Shown piece after piece: positions 43,850 through 53,103 of a DNA stretch of 64,000 bases. Within the stretch, counting starts at the first letter, position 1; each line of letters starts with the position of its first letter. Origin of the DNA: Haloarcula sp. CBA1127 (lineage in GTDB: Archaea > Halobacteriota > Halobacteria > Halobacteriales > Haloarculaceae); NCBI RefSeq assembly GCF_001485575.1, contig NZ_BCNB01000006.1, positions 930,001 to 994,000 on the forward strand, read 5' to 3'. The position numbers and the translations under genes were made by a program. A model generated the notes under the pieces. That model did no database searches, had not been told where the DNA came from, and saw nothing but the letters and a program-made list of their open reading frames with translations.

Positions 43850-44347
43850 TTACAGCGCATCGAGCGACGCATGGAGGAACAGCCCGAGCGCGAGATGTTG
43901 GTACGCGGACGTTGCGATCTGCTCCTTTGCAGCCGCATCGTCCGCGATTCCATACTGTTTCGTCTGGACGAGTTCGTGCATCTGGAGCGTGCCATCCGCT
44001 TCTAACTCGTGCAGCCGGGGATACACTGTCCCCGGACTCAGTTCGGCACCGAACTGGGTTTCTAGTTCCTCCATCAGTCCGGTCCCGTGGGTGCCACCAT
44101 CGGCGACTGCGATCATCGCCAGTAGGATCTCTTCCAGACTCTGTGTGACTAGACCGTCATCGACCGCGGTCTCGCCGTCGACGACGTCGTCAATGACCGG
44201 GTCCAACAGCGACTCCGTAATGGCGTCACGACTGGGTGGGTCATGCGATTCCGGGCGCTCTGTATCGCCGAGAGGGGTCACTCGCTCATCGGCATTCTGG
44301 CCCTGCATCTTGCCCGTCGTCACGCGACGGAGGTTGTCTCCGGACAT
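43850..44347 (-). CDS. PadR-family transcription regulator
   Basis: A 165-residue protein with a Ser/Thr/Asp-rich N-terminus and a PadR winged helix at about 66-145: SLEEILLAMIAVADGG, then LSPGTVYPRLHELEADG. The frame is open to 44938, but AGGTGA five bases before ATG 44347 is a rare clear Shine-Dalgarno site here and sets the start. TTTATATCATG at about 44391-44404 would start a transcript with a leader of some 25 bases. Divergent from the HTH gene at 44480. The 273 bases to 43577 contain a faint 25-base direct repeat and no gene. Confidence 0.8.
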   Translation of the reverse strand: MSGDNLRRVTTGKMQGQNADERVTPLGDTERPESHDPPSRDAITESLLDPVIDDVVDGETAVDDGLVTQSLEEILLAMIAVADGGTHGTGLMEELETQFGAELSPGTVYPRLHELEADGTLQMHELVQTKQYGIADDAAAKEQIATSAYQHLALGLFLHASLDAL

Positions 44348-44390
44348 CGTCTCACCTGAACGCAATCCGCACTGAGTGCTACAGGGGCTA

Positions 44391-44460
44391 TCATGATATA
44401 AACGGGGCAGTGTTTTCTGAACGTGAAACCACCACAGTGCTCGAAAACGCTTATATAATA
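44391..44460. promoter_or_regulatory. Divergent promoters of two regulators
   Basis: On the minus strand TTTATATCATG (about 44391-44404) serves the PadR gene; on the plus strand CTTATATAATATG (about 44451-44463) is about 25 bases before the GTG at 44480. Both TATA boxes lie within 70 bases, so either product could control both genes. Confidence 0.5.
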
Positions 44461-44479
44461 TGACGCGAATCTTGGTGTA

Positions 44480-44830
44480 GTGGCTGAGGAACAGAGCATC
44501 GAGGAGATTCTCGATACGATCGGCGACCAGCACGCGCGCCGTGTACTCGCCGCAATCAGTCGTGAACCGCAGTCGGCGAAGGAACTCGCAGAGGAGTGTG
44601 ACCTCTCGCTGCCGACGGTGTATCGACGTATCGAACTGCTCGACGAGTACGACCTCATCACCGACCGGACGCTCGTCGCCGAGGACGGAAACCACTACAA
44701 GGTGTACGAGTCCAACTTCGAGTCGACGGTCATATCGCTTGAGGACGAGGAGTACAAAGTACGTATCTATCGGGAGGAGAACCTCCCGGACCGGTTCAGT
44801 CAGCTCTGGGACGAGCTGAACCCGGAATGA
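44480..44830 (+). CDS. Winged-HTH regulator paired with DUF7521
   Basis: A 116-residue ArsR-like winged helix (ILDTIGDQHARRVLAAISRE, KELAEECDLSLPTVYRRIELL) followed by a small beta-domain. The start is a GTG at 44480 at leaderless distance from the TATA box. It is followed 28 bases later by a DUF7521 membrane protein, a pairing common in haloarchaea; the HTH protein may respond to a membrane signal. The ligand is unknown. Confidence 0.85.
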   Translation: MAEEQSIEEILDTIGDQHARRVLAAISREPQSAKELAEECDLSLPTVYRRIELLDEYDLITDRTLVAEDGNHYKVYESNFESTVISLEDEEYKVRIYREENLPDRFSQLWDELNPE

Positions 44831-44858
44831 GTGTGCCGACCAATAGACGGGTGACCGC

Positions 44859-45158
44859 ATGACGACTGGCGTGACTATCGCACGTAGCGTGCTCATCCTG
44901 ATGCGGATGGTGGTGTTCGGGCTGACGCTCGGGATCACCCTGATTAGCTTTCAGGCCTACCGGAAGCGTCCGTCAGAACGTCTCCAGTACGCGTTTGTCG
45001 GCTTTGCGTTCATCAGTATGGGCGTCGCTATCTCCAGTGTCATCACGCAACTGAGCGCCGGCGAGACTGGTGCCATCGTTCGTGTGTTCTTCCAGATGGC
45101 GGAGACGATCCCGTTCATCATCGGGTTCGCGATGCTGTACGTGTCGCTGTACCGGTGA
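44859..45158 (+). CDS. DUF7521-type membrane protein
   Basis: A 99-residue protein with three predicted helices (about 8-28, 42-62, 75-95). It follows the HTH gene in an apparent operon, in the arrangement typical of DUF7521 proteins. It may act as a sensor or anti-regulator for that partner, which is inference. Confidence 0.8.
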   Translation: MTTGVTIARSVLILMRMVVFGLTLGITLISFQAYRKRPSERLQYAFVGFAFISMGVAISSVITQLSAGETGAIVRVFFQMAETIPFIIGFAMLYVSLYR

Positions 45159-45239
45159 GAAATCCGTTTGGGTTCGCCTGTCAGTTATCGTCCCCGCAAA
45201 GCACGTTGTTTATTTGGCCGCGGTCCCACTACATGTTCA

Positions 45240-47081
45240 ATGACTGATTCGACCACCGAGGTTGTCCGCCTGTTCGGTGGGCCCGGTAGCGGGAAGACGA
45301 CGGCGCTGCTTGACCGCGTTGACGAACTGCTGGAAGACGACGACGTCGATTTCCGTGACGTACTTGTTGTCTCGTACACACGTGCGGCGGCGGCCGAGAT
45401 CCGTGAACGGCTCGCAGACCGACTCGGACTGTCCCCTCGCGCCCTCCGCGGGAACGTCTGTACGATGCACGCGAAGGCGTACGAACTGCTGAACCTCTCC
45501 CGTGGCGATGTTGTCGGTGAAGACGACAAGGAGGCCTTCTGCGAGGAGTTCGGTATCGAATACGAGGACGAGTACGAAGGCTCCCGACGCCGGTCGGCCC
45601 GTTCGACTACCATCGGGAACAAGATCATCGCGACGAGCCAGTGGCTCCAGCGGACCCGCCGTGACGTGGCCGACTGGTACGACGTTCCGTTCAAGTGGGA
45701 CGACGAGGAGGTCCGACTGCCGCCGGAGATCGACGACAACGCACAGACCGGCAACAAGTACACGCCGACTTGGCCGACCGACGACGACCGCATCGACGTG
45801 CCCAGCGCCATTCGCGGCTGGCGCACGTACAAAGGCGAGAACGACCTGACCGGCTTCGCCGACATGCTCGAACGGGTCGCCCAGCGCTCGCTGCTCCCCA
45901 ACGTCGATTACCTCATCATCGACGAGTTTCAGGACATCACGACGCTGCAGTACGACGTGTACGACGAGTGGAAACCCCACATGGAGCGGGTGCTCATCGC
46001 CGGTGACGACGATCAGGTCGTCTACGCCTGGCAGGGCGCTGACCCCGACCTCCTGCTCGAGGAAGTCGTCACCCAGGACGAGGTTCTGCCGAACTCCTAC
46101 CGGCTTCCTTCGCGCATCCTGAACGTCGTCAACCGCGAGGTGCGCCACATCGAGAAACGCCAAGAGAAAGACCTCAATCCGCGCAAGGAGGGCGGCCGCG
46201 TCGAGGCGGTCCAGAACCCCTCGATGTTCGACCTCTCCCGGAACGTCACGCGGACCATCGAGCAGTCCGACGAGACGGTGATGGTGCTGTTCCGGGCCCG
46301 CTACCAGATGTTCCAGTTCATCGACGAGTTCATCGACAACGGGATCCCCTTCTCCTGTCTCACCGACCAGCGGATGTGGACCGACCGGCTCACCCAGTAC
46401 GTCAACGGGCTTGAAGCCGTCGAAGCCGACGAACCGCTCACGGTGCTCGAAGCGCGCCGGCTCGCCGATATGCTCGTCGACTCCGCCTTCGGCACGGGCG
46501 AACGCGACGAACTCTTCGACGCGCTCGAAGAGATCGACGAGTCCCACGAGGACGAGGACATCGCCGACATCGAGATTGAACCCGACGTTGTCCGGGACCA
46601 CGTTCCGTTCCTCCCCGACGCGGCCTCGGCGGGCGATATGCTCCGGAAGGTGACCAACTTCCAGGAGCGGACCGTCGACGCGTACTTCACCGGCGATTAC
46701 ACCGGGATGGACGCCGACCGCGTCCGCGTGGGGACGATTCACTCCGCCAAAGGTCGCGAGGCCGACCACGTGTTCGTCGCGACCGACCTCACCGAGAAGG
46801 TCGTCGAGCAGATGGCCGCGACTGTCGACCAGCAGGGTATCGAGGTCCCCGGTATGGACGAGTTCACGAAACACACCAGTCCCATCCCGACGCTGACCGA
46901 CAACGAACGGCGCGTGTTCTACGTCGGGATGTCCCGGGCTCGCGAGCGACTCGTCCTGCTCGAGAACCTCGTCGACGGCGCGCCGACGCTCCCAATCGAC
47001 GTGTTGCTGGAAAACGAGCCGAGCGACCGTTCCATCGAGCAACTGCTCGACGACGCCAGCGAGACCCTCGCGGCCGACTGA
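45240..47081 (+). CDS. UvrD/Rep-like superfamily 1 helicase
   Basis: The 613-residue product has Walker A GGPGSGKTT, motif Ia SYTRAAAAEIRERL, Walker B LIIDEFQDIT, motif III GDDDQVVYAWQGA, motif IV SYRLP, a motif V-like TIHSAKGREADHVF and motif VI YVGMSRARERL. It should be a 3'-5' DNA helicase or translocase in repair or replication restart. It is a short, haloarchaea-typical form without a nuclease domain. ATG 45240 lies just before the Walker A strand; the open frame upstream is not conserved in style. Confidence 0.9.
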   Translation: MTDSTTEVVRLFGGPGSGKTTALLDRVDELLEDDDVDFRDVLVVSYTRAAAAEIRERLADRLGLSPRALRGNVCTMHAKAYELLNLSRGDVVGEDDKEAFCEEFGIEYEDEYEGSRRRSARSTTIGNKIIATSQWLQRTRRDVADWYDVPFKWDDEEVRLPPEIDDNAQTGNKYTPTWPTDDDRIDVPSAIRGWRTYKGENDLTGFADMLERVAQRSLLPNVDYLIIDEFQDITTLQYDVYDEWKPHMERVLIAGDDDQVVYAWQGADPDLLLEEVVTQDEVLPNSYRLPSRILNVVNREVRHIEKRQEKDLNPRKEGGRVEAVQNPSMFDLSRNVTRTIEQSDETVMVLFRARYQMFQFIDEFIDNGIPFSCLTDQRMWTDRLTQYVNGLEAVEADEPLTVLEARRLADMLVDSAFGTGERDELFDALEEIDESHEDEDIADIEIEPDVVRDHVPFLPDAASAGDMLRKVTNFQERTVDAYFTGDYTGMDADRVRVGTIHSAKGREADHVFVATDLTEKVVEQMAATVDQQGIEVPGMDEFTKHTSPIPTLTDNERRVFYVGMSRARERLVLLENLVDGAPTLPIDVLLENEPSDRSIEQLLDDASETLAAD

Positions 47082-47231
47082 CGCGTCCAATTTCCTTATT
47101 GCTCGCCGAGTGGTTCTGTTTCGATAGCGTCGGGTCTTGCCACGTCTCGACGCTATGAACGTGACAACACGGTAGCCCGATAGCCGTCATGAGTTTCGCC
47201 ACCGATGTCCGGATCGCTGGCGCGACGAGGG

Positions 47232-47486
47232 TTAGTCGTCGTCGCCACTGTCCGGCGGCTTCCCACCGGGGAGCGCACTGCGCGCCCGCCCGGCGATTGC
47301 ACCGGGGATGTCCGTCGGGGAGGGTGCGACCCATTCGATGACCAGTAAGGCGGCGGCTAACCCGAGAAAGACCGCACCGATCGCCGTCTGGCCGCGGGCG
47401 AGGTTGTCGACACCGAGGAGGGTGACCCGCGCGGCGAGTACGACCGCGACCATCAGTTCGATTGTCCCAATGAGTCCCCGTGCCAT
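47232..47486 (-). CDS. Small two-helix membrane protein (DUF7533-like)
   Basis: An 84-residue protein with two predicted helices (about 4-22 and 33-52) and an acidic C-terminal tail ending in DSGDDD. It resembles a haloarchaeal small-membrane-protein family. ATG 47486 is preferred to the start at 47519. No function can be given. The 150 bases to the helicase gene show no feature. Confidence 0.65.
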   Translation of the reverse strand: MARGLIGTIELMVAVVLAARVTLLGVDNLARGQTAIGAVFLGLAAALLVIEWVAPSPTDIPGAIAGRARSALPGGKPPDSGDDD

Positions 47487-47597
47487 CGGCCGTCGTAGGC
47501 GGTGACTAAACAAAAGCATCGCGCCTGCGTGACGACTACGTCCGCACCAGTGTCGAGGGACATACGTTCAAGTCGCTGCCGGCTGAACGTCGCTGGT

Positions 47598-48089
47598 ATG
47601 CAAATCGGCATCGTCTCGGACACACACGACAACGCGTCGCAGGTCGAAGCCGCAGTTGAGACGTTCGCTGACGCGGGCTGTGAGACCGTCGTCCACTGCG
47701 GCGACTTCGTTGCGCCGTTCTCTGTGACACCGTTCGACGGCGACTGGTCGTTTTACGCTGTGCGCGGCAACAACGACGGCGAGTGGGCGGTCCAGTCCAC
47801 TGTCGAGGAGTTCGGCACGTACTTTGGCGAGATGGGTGAGCTGACAATCGACGGACGCACCATCGCAGTGTATCACGGGACTAGCGAGGAGATCGTCGAC
47901 GCGCTGGTCGAGTGCGGGAGCTACGACTACGTGTTTCACGGCCACACCCATGAACGCGGGCACGAGGAGCGCGCGGGCACGGTACGAATCAACCCCGGCG
48001 GCATCTCGATTCCGCCGGCCCCCGAGCCGTTCTCGGTCGCGACGCTCTCGACGGACACCGGCGAGGTCGAATTCCACGAACTGGGGTGA
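47598..48089 (+). CDS. YfcE/MJ0936-type metallophosphoesterase
   Basis: A 163-residue phosphodiesterase with the five calcineurin-like motifs: GIVSDTHDN, HCGDFV, RGNNDGEW, YHGT and VFHGHTHERG. It binds two metals and hydrolyses small phosphodiesters in vitro in related proteins. Length equals the family norm and ATG 47598 begins with the first beta-strand. It is convergent with GAPDH. Confidence 0.9.
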   Translation: MQIGIVSDTHDNASQVEAAVETFADAGCETVVHCGDFVAPFSVTPFDGDWSFYAVRGNNDGEWAVQSTVEEFGTYFGEMGELTIDGRTIAVYHGTSEEIVDALVECGSYDYVFHGHTHERGHEERAGTVRINPGGISIPPAPEPFSVATLSTDTGEVEFHELG

Positions 48090-48092
48090 GAA

Positions 48093-49163
48093 TCAGTCGT
48101 CGGCGTGACTGTCGACGCGCTGTGGGCTGCCGTCGTGTTCGACGAGGCCGCGGCCGACACCGAGGGCTTCGTCGGTCCGGCGAATACTCTTCTCGGCGCT
48201 TGCAGTCCGCTCCGAGAGCGCGCGAACGGCGTCGATGTTCTCCGGCACGACATCGGCTTCCTGGTGGATCGCCTGGAACAGGTAGAGGTCCCGCCCCTCG
48301 ACCGTGATGGATTCGGCCCAGATGCAGTTCTCCCACACGTCACCGCGCGGGCGACCGGCGTCACGGGTGTACTCCTTGAGCTTCCCCGCGCCGTCGATAC
48401 CGAGCGTCTCCGGGATGAGGAACAGCCGCGATTCATCGGTCAACAGCGACGTGACTTCCTCTGTGGTGGGTTCGCTTTCCAGCGTCACGTTGACGCTGTG
48501 AGTGTGCATCTGTGTCGTTGGGACCTTCATCCCCATCGTGTCGATGTCGAGGTCGGGAAAAATAGTCTGGACGTCGGGACCGTGGTGGGAGGGGATTTCG
48601 ACGGGGTCAGGGAGTGTATCGTTGATCGGGCCACGACCGGTCTGGCCCGGATCGGCACCGCGTCGTACCAGTGTCACACGCGATTTTTCAACCCCGTATG
48701 ATTCCCTGAGCGGTGCGAGCAGGCGTGACAGGCCTGTTGTATTACAGGAGACGACGCGAGCCGTGTCAGCCCCGACTGCCTTCTCGTAGTTGGCGCGGGC
48801 ATTGAAGCTCACGTCTGCCACATCGGCGTCCTCCCCACCCTGGAAGATGGCTGGCGTGTCGTGCTCGGCGTACAGCGGCGCGTTGGCCGCGCCGACGCCA
48901 CTCGGCGTGGTGTCGACGACCACGTCGCTCGTTTCAATGAGGTCATGGACCGTCCCGGCCGTCGCGAGATCGGCTTCATCGAACGGTTCGCGGCCGTCCG
49001 CGGCGTAGAGGTCGTAGCCGCGGTCGTCTGCGATAGTTGCCTCGAAGTTCGGCGAGCGTTTTGCGACGCCCGCTACTGTCATATCTGGCTGGACACGCAC
49101 CGCGTCAGCGACGCGTTTCCCGATGGTGCCGAAGCCGTTGATGCCCACGTGGAGCATATACAT
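48093..49163 (-). CDS. gapB: Type II glyceraldehyde-3-phosphate dehydrogenase
   Basis: A 356-residue archaeal type II GAPDH with [10 protein letters not shown] for NAD(P) binding and the catalytic Cys in [10 protein letters not shown]. The archaeal type is about 15 residues longer than bacterial GAPDH and mostly serves gluconeogenesis in haloarchaea that also own a type I enzyme; that second enzyme is not in the window. ATG at 49157 is an alternative start only two codons later. Confidence 0.92.
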   Translation of the reverse strand: MYMLHVGINGFGTIGKRVADAVRVQPDMTVAGVAKRSPNFEATIADDRGYDLYAADGREPFDEADLATAGTVHDLIETSDVVVDTTPSGVGAANAPLYAEHDTPAIFQGGEDADVADVSFNARANYEKAVGADTARVVSCNTTGLSRLLAPLRESYGVEKSRVTLVRRGADPGQTGRGPINDTLPDPVEIPSHHGPDVQTIFPDLDIDTMGMKVPTTQMHTHSVNVTLESEPTTEEVTSLLTDESRLFLIPETLGIDGAGKLKEYTRDAGRPRGDVWENCIWAESITVEGRDLYLFQAIHQEADVVPENIDAVRALSERTASAEKSIRRTDEALGVGRGLVEHDGSPQRVDSHADD

Positions 49164-49349
49164 CCATCTCTCCGGGGAGAGTATATTCTTTGTGATTAAT
49201 TTACGGAGAAATTAACTCAGATAGTTGTACCTCTGGCAATTGTAATCTCTTAACATGAACTGCCAGAAAACACCGAGATGTTGCGTGTTTCGCCGGCCTG
49301 TGCCGGCAGTCTATCAAGAGTTATTCAGGCGGAGTACGCAAGCAGTTGT

Positions 49350-50309
49350 ATGGACAACGCGTCACTTCGCGCGCCCGCAGAAACCGCCGTCAAACAGTGC
49401 CTGAACCTCCAGCCCGACGAGTCATGTGCCGTCATCACTGATGACCAGCGGAAGGCGATCGGGGAGGCGCTGTATCGCGTCGCCGCAGAGATTACCGACG
49501 ACTCTGTTTTTGTGCGCTACCCGCCGGGCGAGCAACACGGCGCCGAGCCGCCTGCGCCGGTCGCTGGCGCGATGGAAACCGCCGATGTCGTGCTCGCGCC
49601 GACGACCAAGAGCCTGAGCCACACCGAAGCCCGGACCGACGCCAACGAGGCCGGCGCTCGCGTTGCAACCTTGCCCGGCATCAGCGAGGGCGTGTTCCTG
49701 ATGGGGTTAGACGCCGACTACCACCTCATTGAACAGCACTGCGAGGACGTGCTGGCACAGGTCGAAGACGCCGAGGAAATCCGGGTCACGTCGCCACAGG
49801 GGACCGACATCACGTTTGGTATCGGTGCCCGCGAGTGGCATATGGACACCGGCATCGTCCACGAGGCCGGCGAGATGTCGAATCTCCCTGCCGGCGAGGT
49901 GTTCCTCGCCCCCGAGACGGCCGACGGCACGTTTGTCGTCGACGGGACGATGCGCCCCCACGGCAAACTCGACGGGAAGCACCTCACGTTCGAGGTTGAG
50001 GACGGCTACGTCACGGACATCGACGACCCCGACATCCGTGCGCAGGTTGAGGACGCCGCTGACGAGGTCGGTCGGGACGCGTACAATCTCGCGGAGTTGG
50101 GTATCGGCACGAACGTCGCCGTCACCGAACTCGTCGGCTCCGTCCTTCTGGACGAAAAAGCTGGTGGCACTGTCCACATCGCTATTGGCGATGACCACGC
50201 GATGGGCGGCGATGTCCACGCACCGATTCATCTGGACGGAATTTTGACGGAACCGACCGTGTATGCGGATGGGGAGGTCGTAGAGCTCCCGGAGCCGAGC
50301 GGCGACTGA
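49350..50309 (+). CDS. Aminopeptidase T-like (M29-related) protein
   Basis: A 319-residue protein resembling archaeal members of the aminopeptidase T group: a Rossmann-like N-domain (VLAPTTKSLSHTEAR) and a C-terminal half with NLPAGEVFLAPE, AELGIGTN and GTVHIAIGDDHAMGG, the metal-site motifs of M29. The family is annotated as leucyl aminopeptidase, but not all members are active. ATG 49350 matches the family N-terminus. Confidence 0.85.
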   Translation: MDNASLRAPAETAVKQCLNLQPDESCAVITDDQRKAIGEALYRVAAEITDDSVFVRYPPGEQHGAEPPAPVAGAMETADVVLAPTTKSLSHTEARTDANEAGARVATLPGISEGVFLMGLDADYHLIEQHCEDVLAQVEDAEEIRVTSPQGTDITFGIGAREWHMDTGIVHEAGEMSNLPAGEVFLAPETADGTFVVDGTMRPHGKLDGKHLTFEVEDGYVTDIDDPDIRAQVEDAADEVGRDAYNLAELGIGTNVAVTELVGSVLLDEKAGGTVHIAIGDDHAMGGDVHAPIHLDGILTEPTVYADGEVVELPEPSGD

Positions 50310-50326
50310 CGGGAGCCGTGAGGACG

Positions 50327-50397
50327 GCGAGGAAGTGGAGCTTCCTCGCGTCGAGTGAGCGGCCCCGCCGCGAACGTGGGGAGGAAGTGGACCTCCC
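50327..50397. repeat. Two related hairpins after the aminopeptidase gene
   Basis: GCGAGGAAG-TGGAG-CTTCCTCGC (50327-50349) is a perfect 9-bp hairpin. A second, GGGAGG-AAGTGGA-CCTCCC (50379-50397), repeats the core GAGGAAGTGGA. The space between them also repeats CGCCGCGAACGTGG with a copy further on. They lie within a 200-base gap after a stop codon, so terminator or duplicated palindromic element are the options. Confidence 0.5.
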
Positions 50398-50511
50398 GAA
50401 GACGAACGGCGACGCCGCGAACGTGGAACGGCTCTAGGCGGCCGTGAGAGTGAGAGCCACGAGCAGCGCCGTGGCGACGACCATTTACGGGAGCGTAGTC
50501 AACGACTGCAT

Positions 50512-51165
50512 ATGACAGATGCTACACCGGGCGACCGCATCGCCCTCCCGTGTCCGGCCTGTTCGCCGGACCTGGAAACGGTTCACGAGGTGCTGAAGCC
50601 GGGCGGCCACGTGACGGTTCGCTGTACGGACTGTGACCACGTCCACAAGGAACAACTCCCGGAAGAAGAGACGCTGCAGCGTAGTGTCGTCGTCTCACAG
50701 GACGGGGACTCCTTCACCGCCGAGGTCGACGTGCCGGCTGAGGAAGAACTGTCCGTCGGCGAGGAGTTCCTGCTGGAAACCGAGGAAGCGGTTGTGACTG
50801 CGCGCATCACCAGTCTGGAGACCGCGGACGGTCGCGAGGACGAGGCGGCCGCCGAGGACGTCGATACCATCTGGTCGCGAGCCGTCGGAAACGTCTCGGT
50901 CAACGTCACAATGCACCCGAAGGACGGCACTCACGACGAGACCGAGAGCTTCAAGCTCCACGTCCCCGGCGACTACGAGTTCGTCGTCGGCGAAACCGAG
51001 GAGTTCGGCGAGGAAGAGTTCACCGTCGAAGGGATTCACGTCCGCGACGACGCCCACGGCTACGACCACGAGAACATGGATCACGACGGCGACATGGGTA
51101 TCGCGAAGGACATCAACCGACTGTACGTCAGGGACGAGTCGACCACGGCGTGGTCGGCCTGGTAG
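50512..51165 (+). CDS. HVO_0476-type zinc finger protein
   Basis: A 217-residue acidic protein. The N-terminal zinc ribbon uses CPAC (C14, C17) and CTDC (C38, C41) and is followed by beta-rich domains. Sequence order and length match the haloarchaeal HVO_0476 family. It directly precedes the PIMT gene with one base between, so both share an operon. Function is unknown. Confidence 0.85.
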   Translation: MTDATPGDRIALPCPACSPDLETVHEVLKPGGHVTVRCTDCDHVHKEQLPEEETLQRSVVVSQDGDSFTAEVDVPAEEELSVGEEFLLETEEAVVTARITSLETADGREDEAAAEDVDTIWSRAVGNVSVNVTMHPKDGTHDETESFKLHVPGDYEFVVGETEEFGEEEFTVEGIHVRDDAHGYDHENMDHDGDMGIAKDINRLYVRDESTTAWSAW

Positions 51166-51166
51166 G

Positions 51167-51790
51167 ATGGCCGACTGGGATCGGAAGCGGTCGCGGCTGG
51201 CCGACCGTCTGCGAGAGCGTATCTCTGACGAGGCCGTTCTCGCGGCGATAGCGTCGGTTCCCCGCCATCGGTTCGTCCCGCACGACAAGCGACACGATGC
51301 CTACGCCGACCGCCCGCTCCCAATCGGGTCGGGCCAGACGATTTCTGCGCCGCACATGGTCGCAATCATGGCCGAGTTACTGGACCTGTCCCCCGGAGAT
51401 CGGGTACTGGAGATCGGCACGGGATGTGGCTACCACGCCGCGGTGACCGCCGAACTGGTCGGCCCCGAGAACATCTACAGCGTGGAGTACCACGCATCGC
51501 TGGCCGATGAGGCACGCGAGACACTGGAAGCGACCGGCTACGGCGACGTTTCCGTTCGCGCCGGCGACGGCAAGGAGGGGTGGCCAGACCACGCCCCCTA
51601 CGACCGGACGTATCTGACCTGTGCCGCGCCGGAGTTCCCCGCCCCGCTTGTTGAGCAGACCCGCGACGGTGGCGTCCTGCTGGCTCCGATCGACGATGGG
51701 CAGCAGCGCCTCATCCGGGCGGAGAAACGGGCTGACGGCACGCTTGACAGCGAGGACCACGGCGGTGTTCGGTTCGTCCCGCTCCAGTAG
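51167..51790 (+). CDS. pcm: Protein-L-isoaspartate O-methyltransferase
   Basis: A 207-residue PIMT. Substrate loop GSGQTISAPHMVA and SAM motif I VLEIGTGCGYHAAV are intact, as is the motif II-like GDGKEGWPDHAPYD. It methylates isoaspartate in damaged proteins, starting repair to aspartate. It follows the zinc-finger gene with a one-base gap. A related gene follows at 51854. Confidence 0.93.
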   Translation: MADWDRKRSRLADRLRERISDEAVLAAIASVPRHRFVPHDKRHDAYADRPLPIGSGQTISAPHMVAIMAELLDLSPGDRVLEIGTGCGYHAAVTAELVGPENIYSVEYHASLADEARETLEATGYGDVSVRAGDGKEGWPDHAPYDRTYLTCAAPEFPAPLVEQTRDGGVLLAPIDDGQQRLIRAEKRADGTLDSEDHGGVRFVPLQ

Positions 51791-51853
51791 GGGGTTTTCG
51801 ACAGACACGGCCGTTGTCGCGCCATTGATATAGCTCTGGTCGAATATACTGGT

Positions 51854-52585
51854 ATGGACCCAGCGGTACTGCGGGACGACATGGTCGACAGCCTGCAACA
51901 CGAGAGCAAGGGTGTCGTCCGGAGCGCGTGGCTGTCGACAGCGATGCGTGCCGTCCCCAGAGAGGCGTTCGTCGGCGAGCAACAGACCTACTCCGACCGC
52001 CCGTTTGAACGCCTCGGCACGCGCGTTCTTTCGCCTAGTACCGTCGGCCGCGTGCTCGAAACCCTGGCACCCGAGGAAGACGACGACGTGCTCGTGGTCG
52101 GTGCCGGCGTCGGCTACACGGCTGCCGTACTGGCAGAACAGGTCGGCGCAGCGAACGTTCATGCGATAGATATCACGCGCCGCCTCGTCATCGAAGCGCG
52201 ACAGAACCTGGCAGAAGCAGGCTACGACGCCGTCCTCGTGGACCGTCGTGACGGGGCTGACGGACTTCCGGAGTACGCACCGTACGACCGAATTCTTCTG
52301 GAAGCTGCCGCAATCGACCCGCCCAGAGCGCTCCTCCAGCAGTTGACCGAGGACGGCCGGCTCGTGATGCCGCTGGGAACCGGCGAGCAGTCACTGGCCG
52401 TCGTCGAGGCCGACGGCTCAGTCAAGCGACACGGCACTGTCGCGTTCCAGCCGATGCTCGTCGAGGGCGAACAGGCCGACACCGTCGAGCGCAACCGGAC
52501 CCACCGCGAGGACCGCGAGCGCGCCCGCCAGGCGGCCCAGTCCCGCGCCGGCTGGGAGCAGGAATGGATTGACTGGGACGGCTAG
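51854..52585 (+). CDS. Diverged PIMT-like methyltransferase
   Basis: A 243-residue homologue of the preceding PIMT. Motif I is changed to VLVVGAGVGYTAAV and the substrate loop to LGTRVLSPSTVGRV, lacking the GQTIS-x-PH of true PIMTs; the C-terminus has an added Arg/Glu-rich tail ending EWIDWDG. SAM binding looks possible, but the substrate is likely different. Its stop overlaps that of the convergent gene by four bases. Confidence 0.85.
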   Translation: MDPAVLRDDMVDSLQHESKGVVRSAWLSTAMRAVPREAFVGEQQTYSDRPFERLGTRVLSPSTVGRVLETLAPEEDDDVLVVGAGVGYTAAVLAEQVGAANVHAIDITRRLVIEARQNLAEAGYDAVLVDRRDGADGLPEYAPYDRILLEAAAIDPPRALLQQLTEDGRLVMPLGTGEQSLAVVEADGSVKRHGTVAFQPMLVEGEQADTVERNRTHREDRERARQAAQSRAGWEQEWIDWDG

Positions 52586-53028
52586 GGCGACTCGACGACA
52601 AGCAGGTCGGTGTTCGAGCGAGCGTCTTCGTAGTTGCTCCCAGCCGGTGGTTTCACCTCGAAAGTGACGGTGCCGTCCTGTTGATTCGGTCCGAGCGACG
52701 GCGACAGTGAGAGGGTCGCGTTCCCTTCACTCCCTGTTTCGCCAGTCTTGACCGACGAGAGCGTCGCCGTCCCGCTTTTGGCGACGACCGTCGCGCCGGC
52801 GACGGGCGACCCCTTCGAGTCGACGACAGTGACAACTACGTCCTGTGTCCCCGGATTAGCCACTTCGGGGTGTGGCTCAACATCGACCTCCGTTACTTGC
52901 AGTGTCTCGATTCCGGAGATGGTGCTCATCATCACGGAGAGGCAGGCGACGCCGACCACCAGCGCGATGACCAGGCGGATCGGCAGTCCCTCGATAGCAC
53001 GCTCGTCGCGCCACAGCGAATCTGACAT
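52582..53028 (-). CDS. Type IV pilin-like membrane protein with Ig-like domain
   Basis: A 148-residue protein with a short cytoplasmic N-terminus, one helix (about 17-36, LVIALVVGVACLSVMM) and an extracytoplasmic beta-domain with VVVTVVDSKGSPVAGATVVAKS, an Ig/carboxypeptidase-regulatory-like strand pattern. It matches the haloarchaeal DUF7382 group. The preceding ERAIEGLPIRLV recalls the pilin leader, so a pilus- or surface-linked role is possible. ATG 53028 gives the proper N-terminus. Confidence 0.75.
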   Translation of the reverse strand: MSDSLWRDERAIEGLPIRLVIALVVGVACLSVMMSTISGIETLQVTEVDVEPHPEVANPGTQDVVVTVVDSKGSPVAGATVVAKSGTATLSSVKTGETGSEGNATLSLSPSLGPNQQDGTVTFEVKPPAGSNYEDARSNTDLLVVESP

Positions 53029-53103
53029 GTGCTGGAGTGGCCCCGGGTTCGTACTTGAATCCCCGGACGAACGTTCAAATATCAGAGCAGGGCAACCGCC
53101 GTC

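Noticed and set aside
43770-43850. Imperfect repeat of GTGTCGGCG..GACCGG..TCGT
   Set aside because: Two diverged copies only, in a GC-rich gap with no ends, spacer rule or nearby gene to give it meaning.
43850-44938. 362-residue version of the PadR protein
   Set aside because: The upstream part is antisense to the HTH gene at 44480; a Shine-Dalgarno site marks ATG 44347.
45237-47090. 617-codon minus-strand frame across the UvrD-like gene
   Set aside because: Shadow of the helicase frame, which has every SF1 motif.
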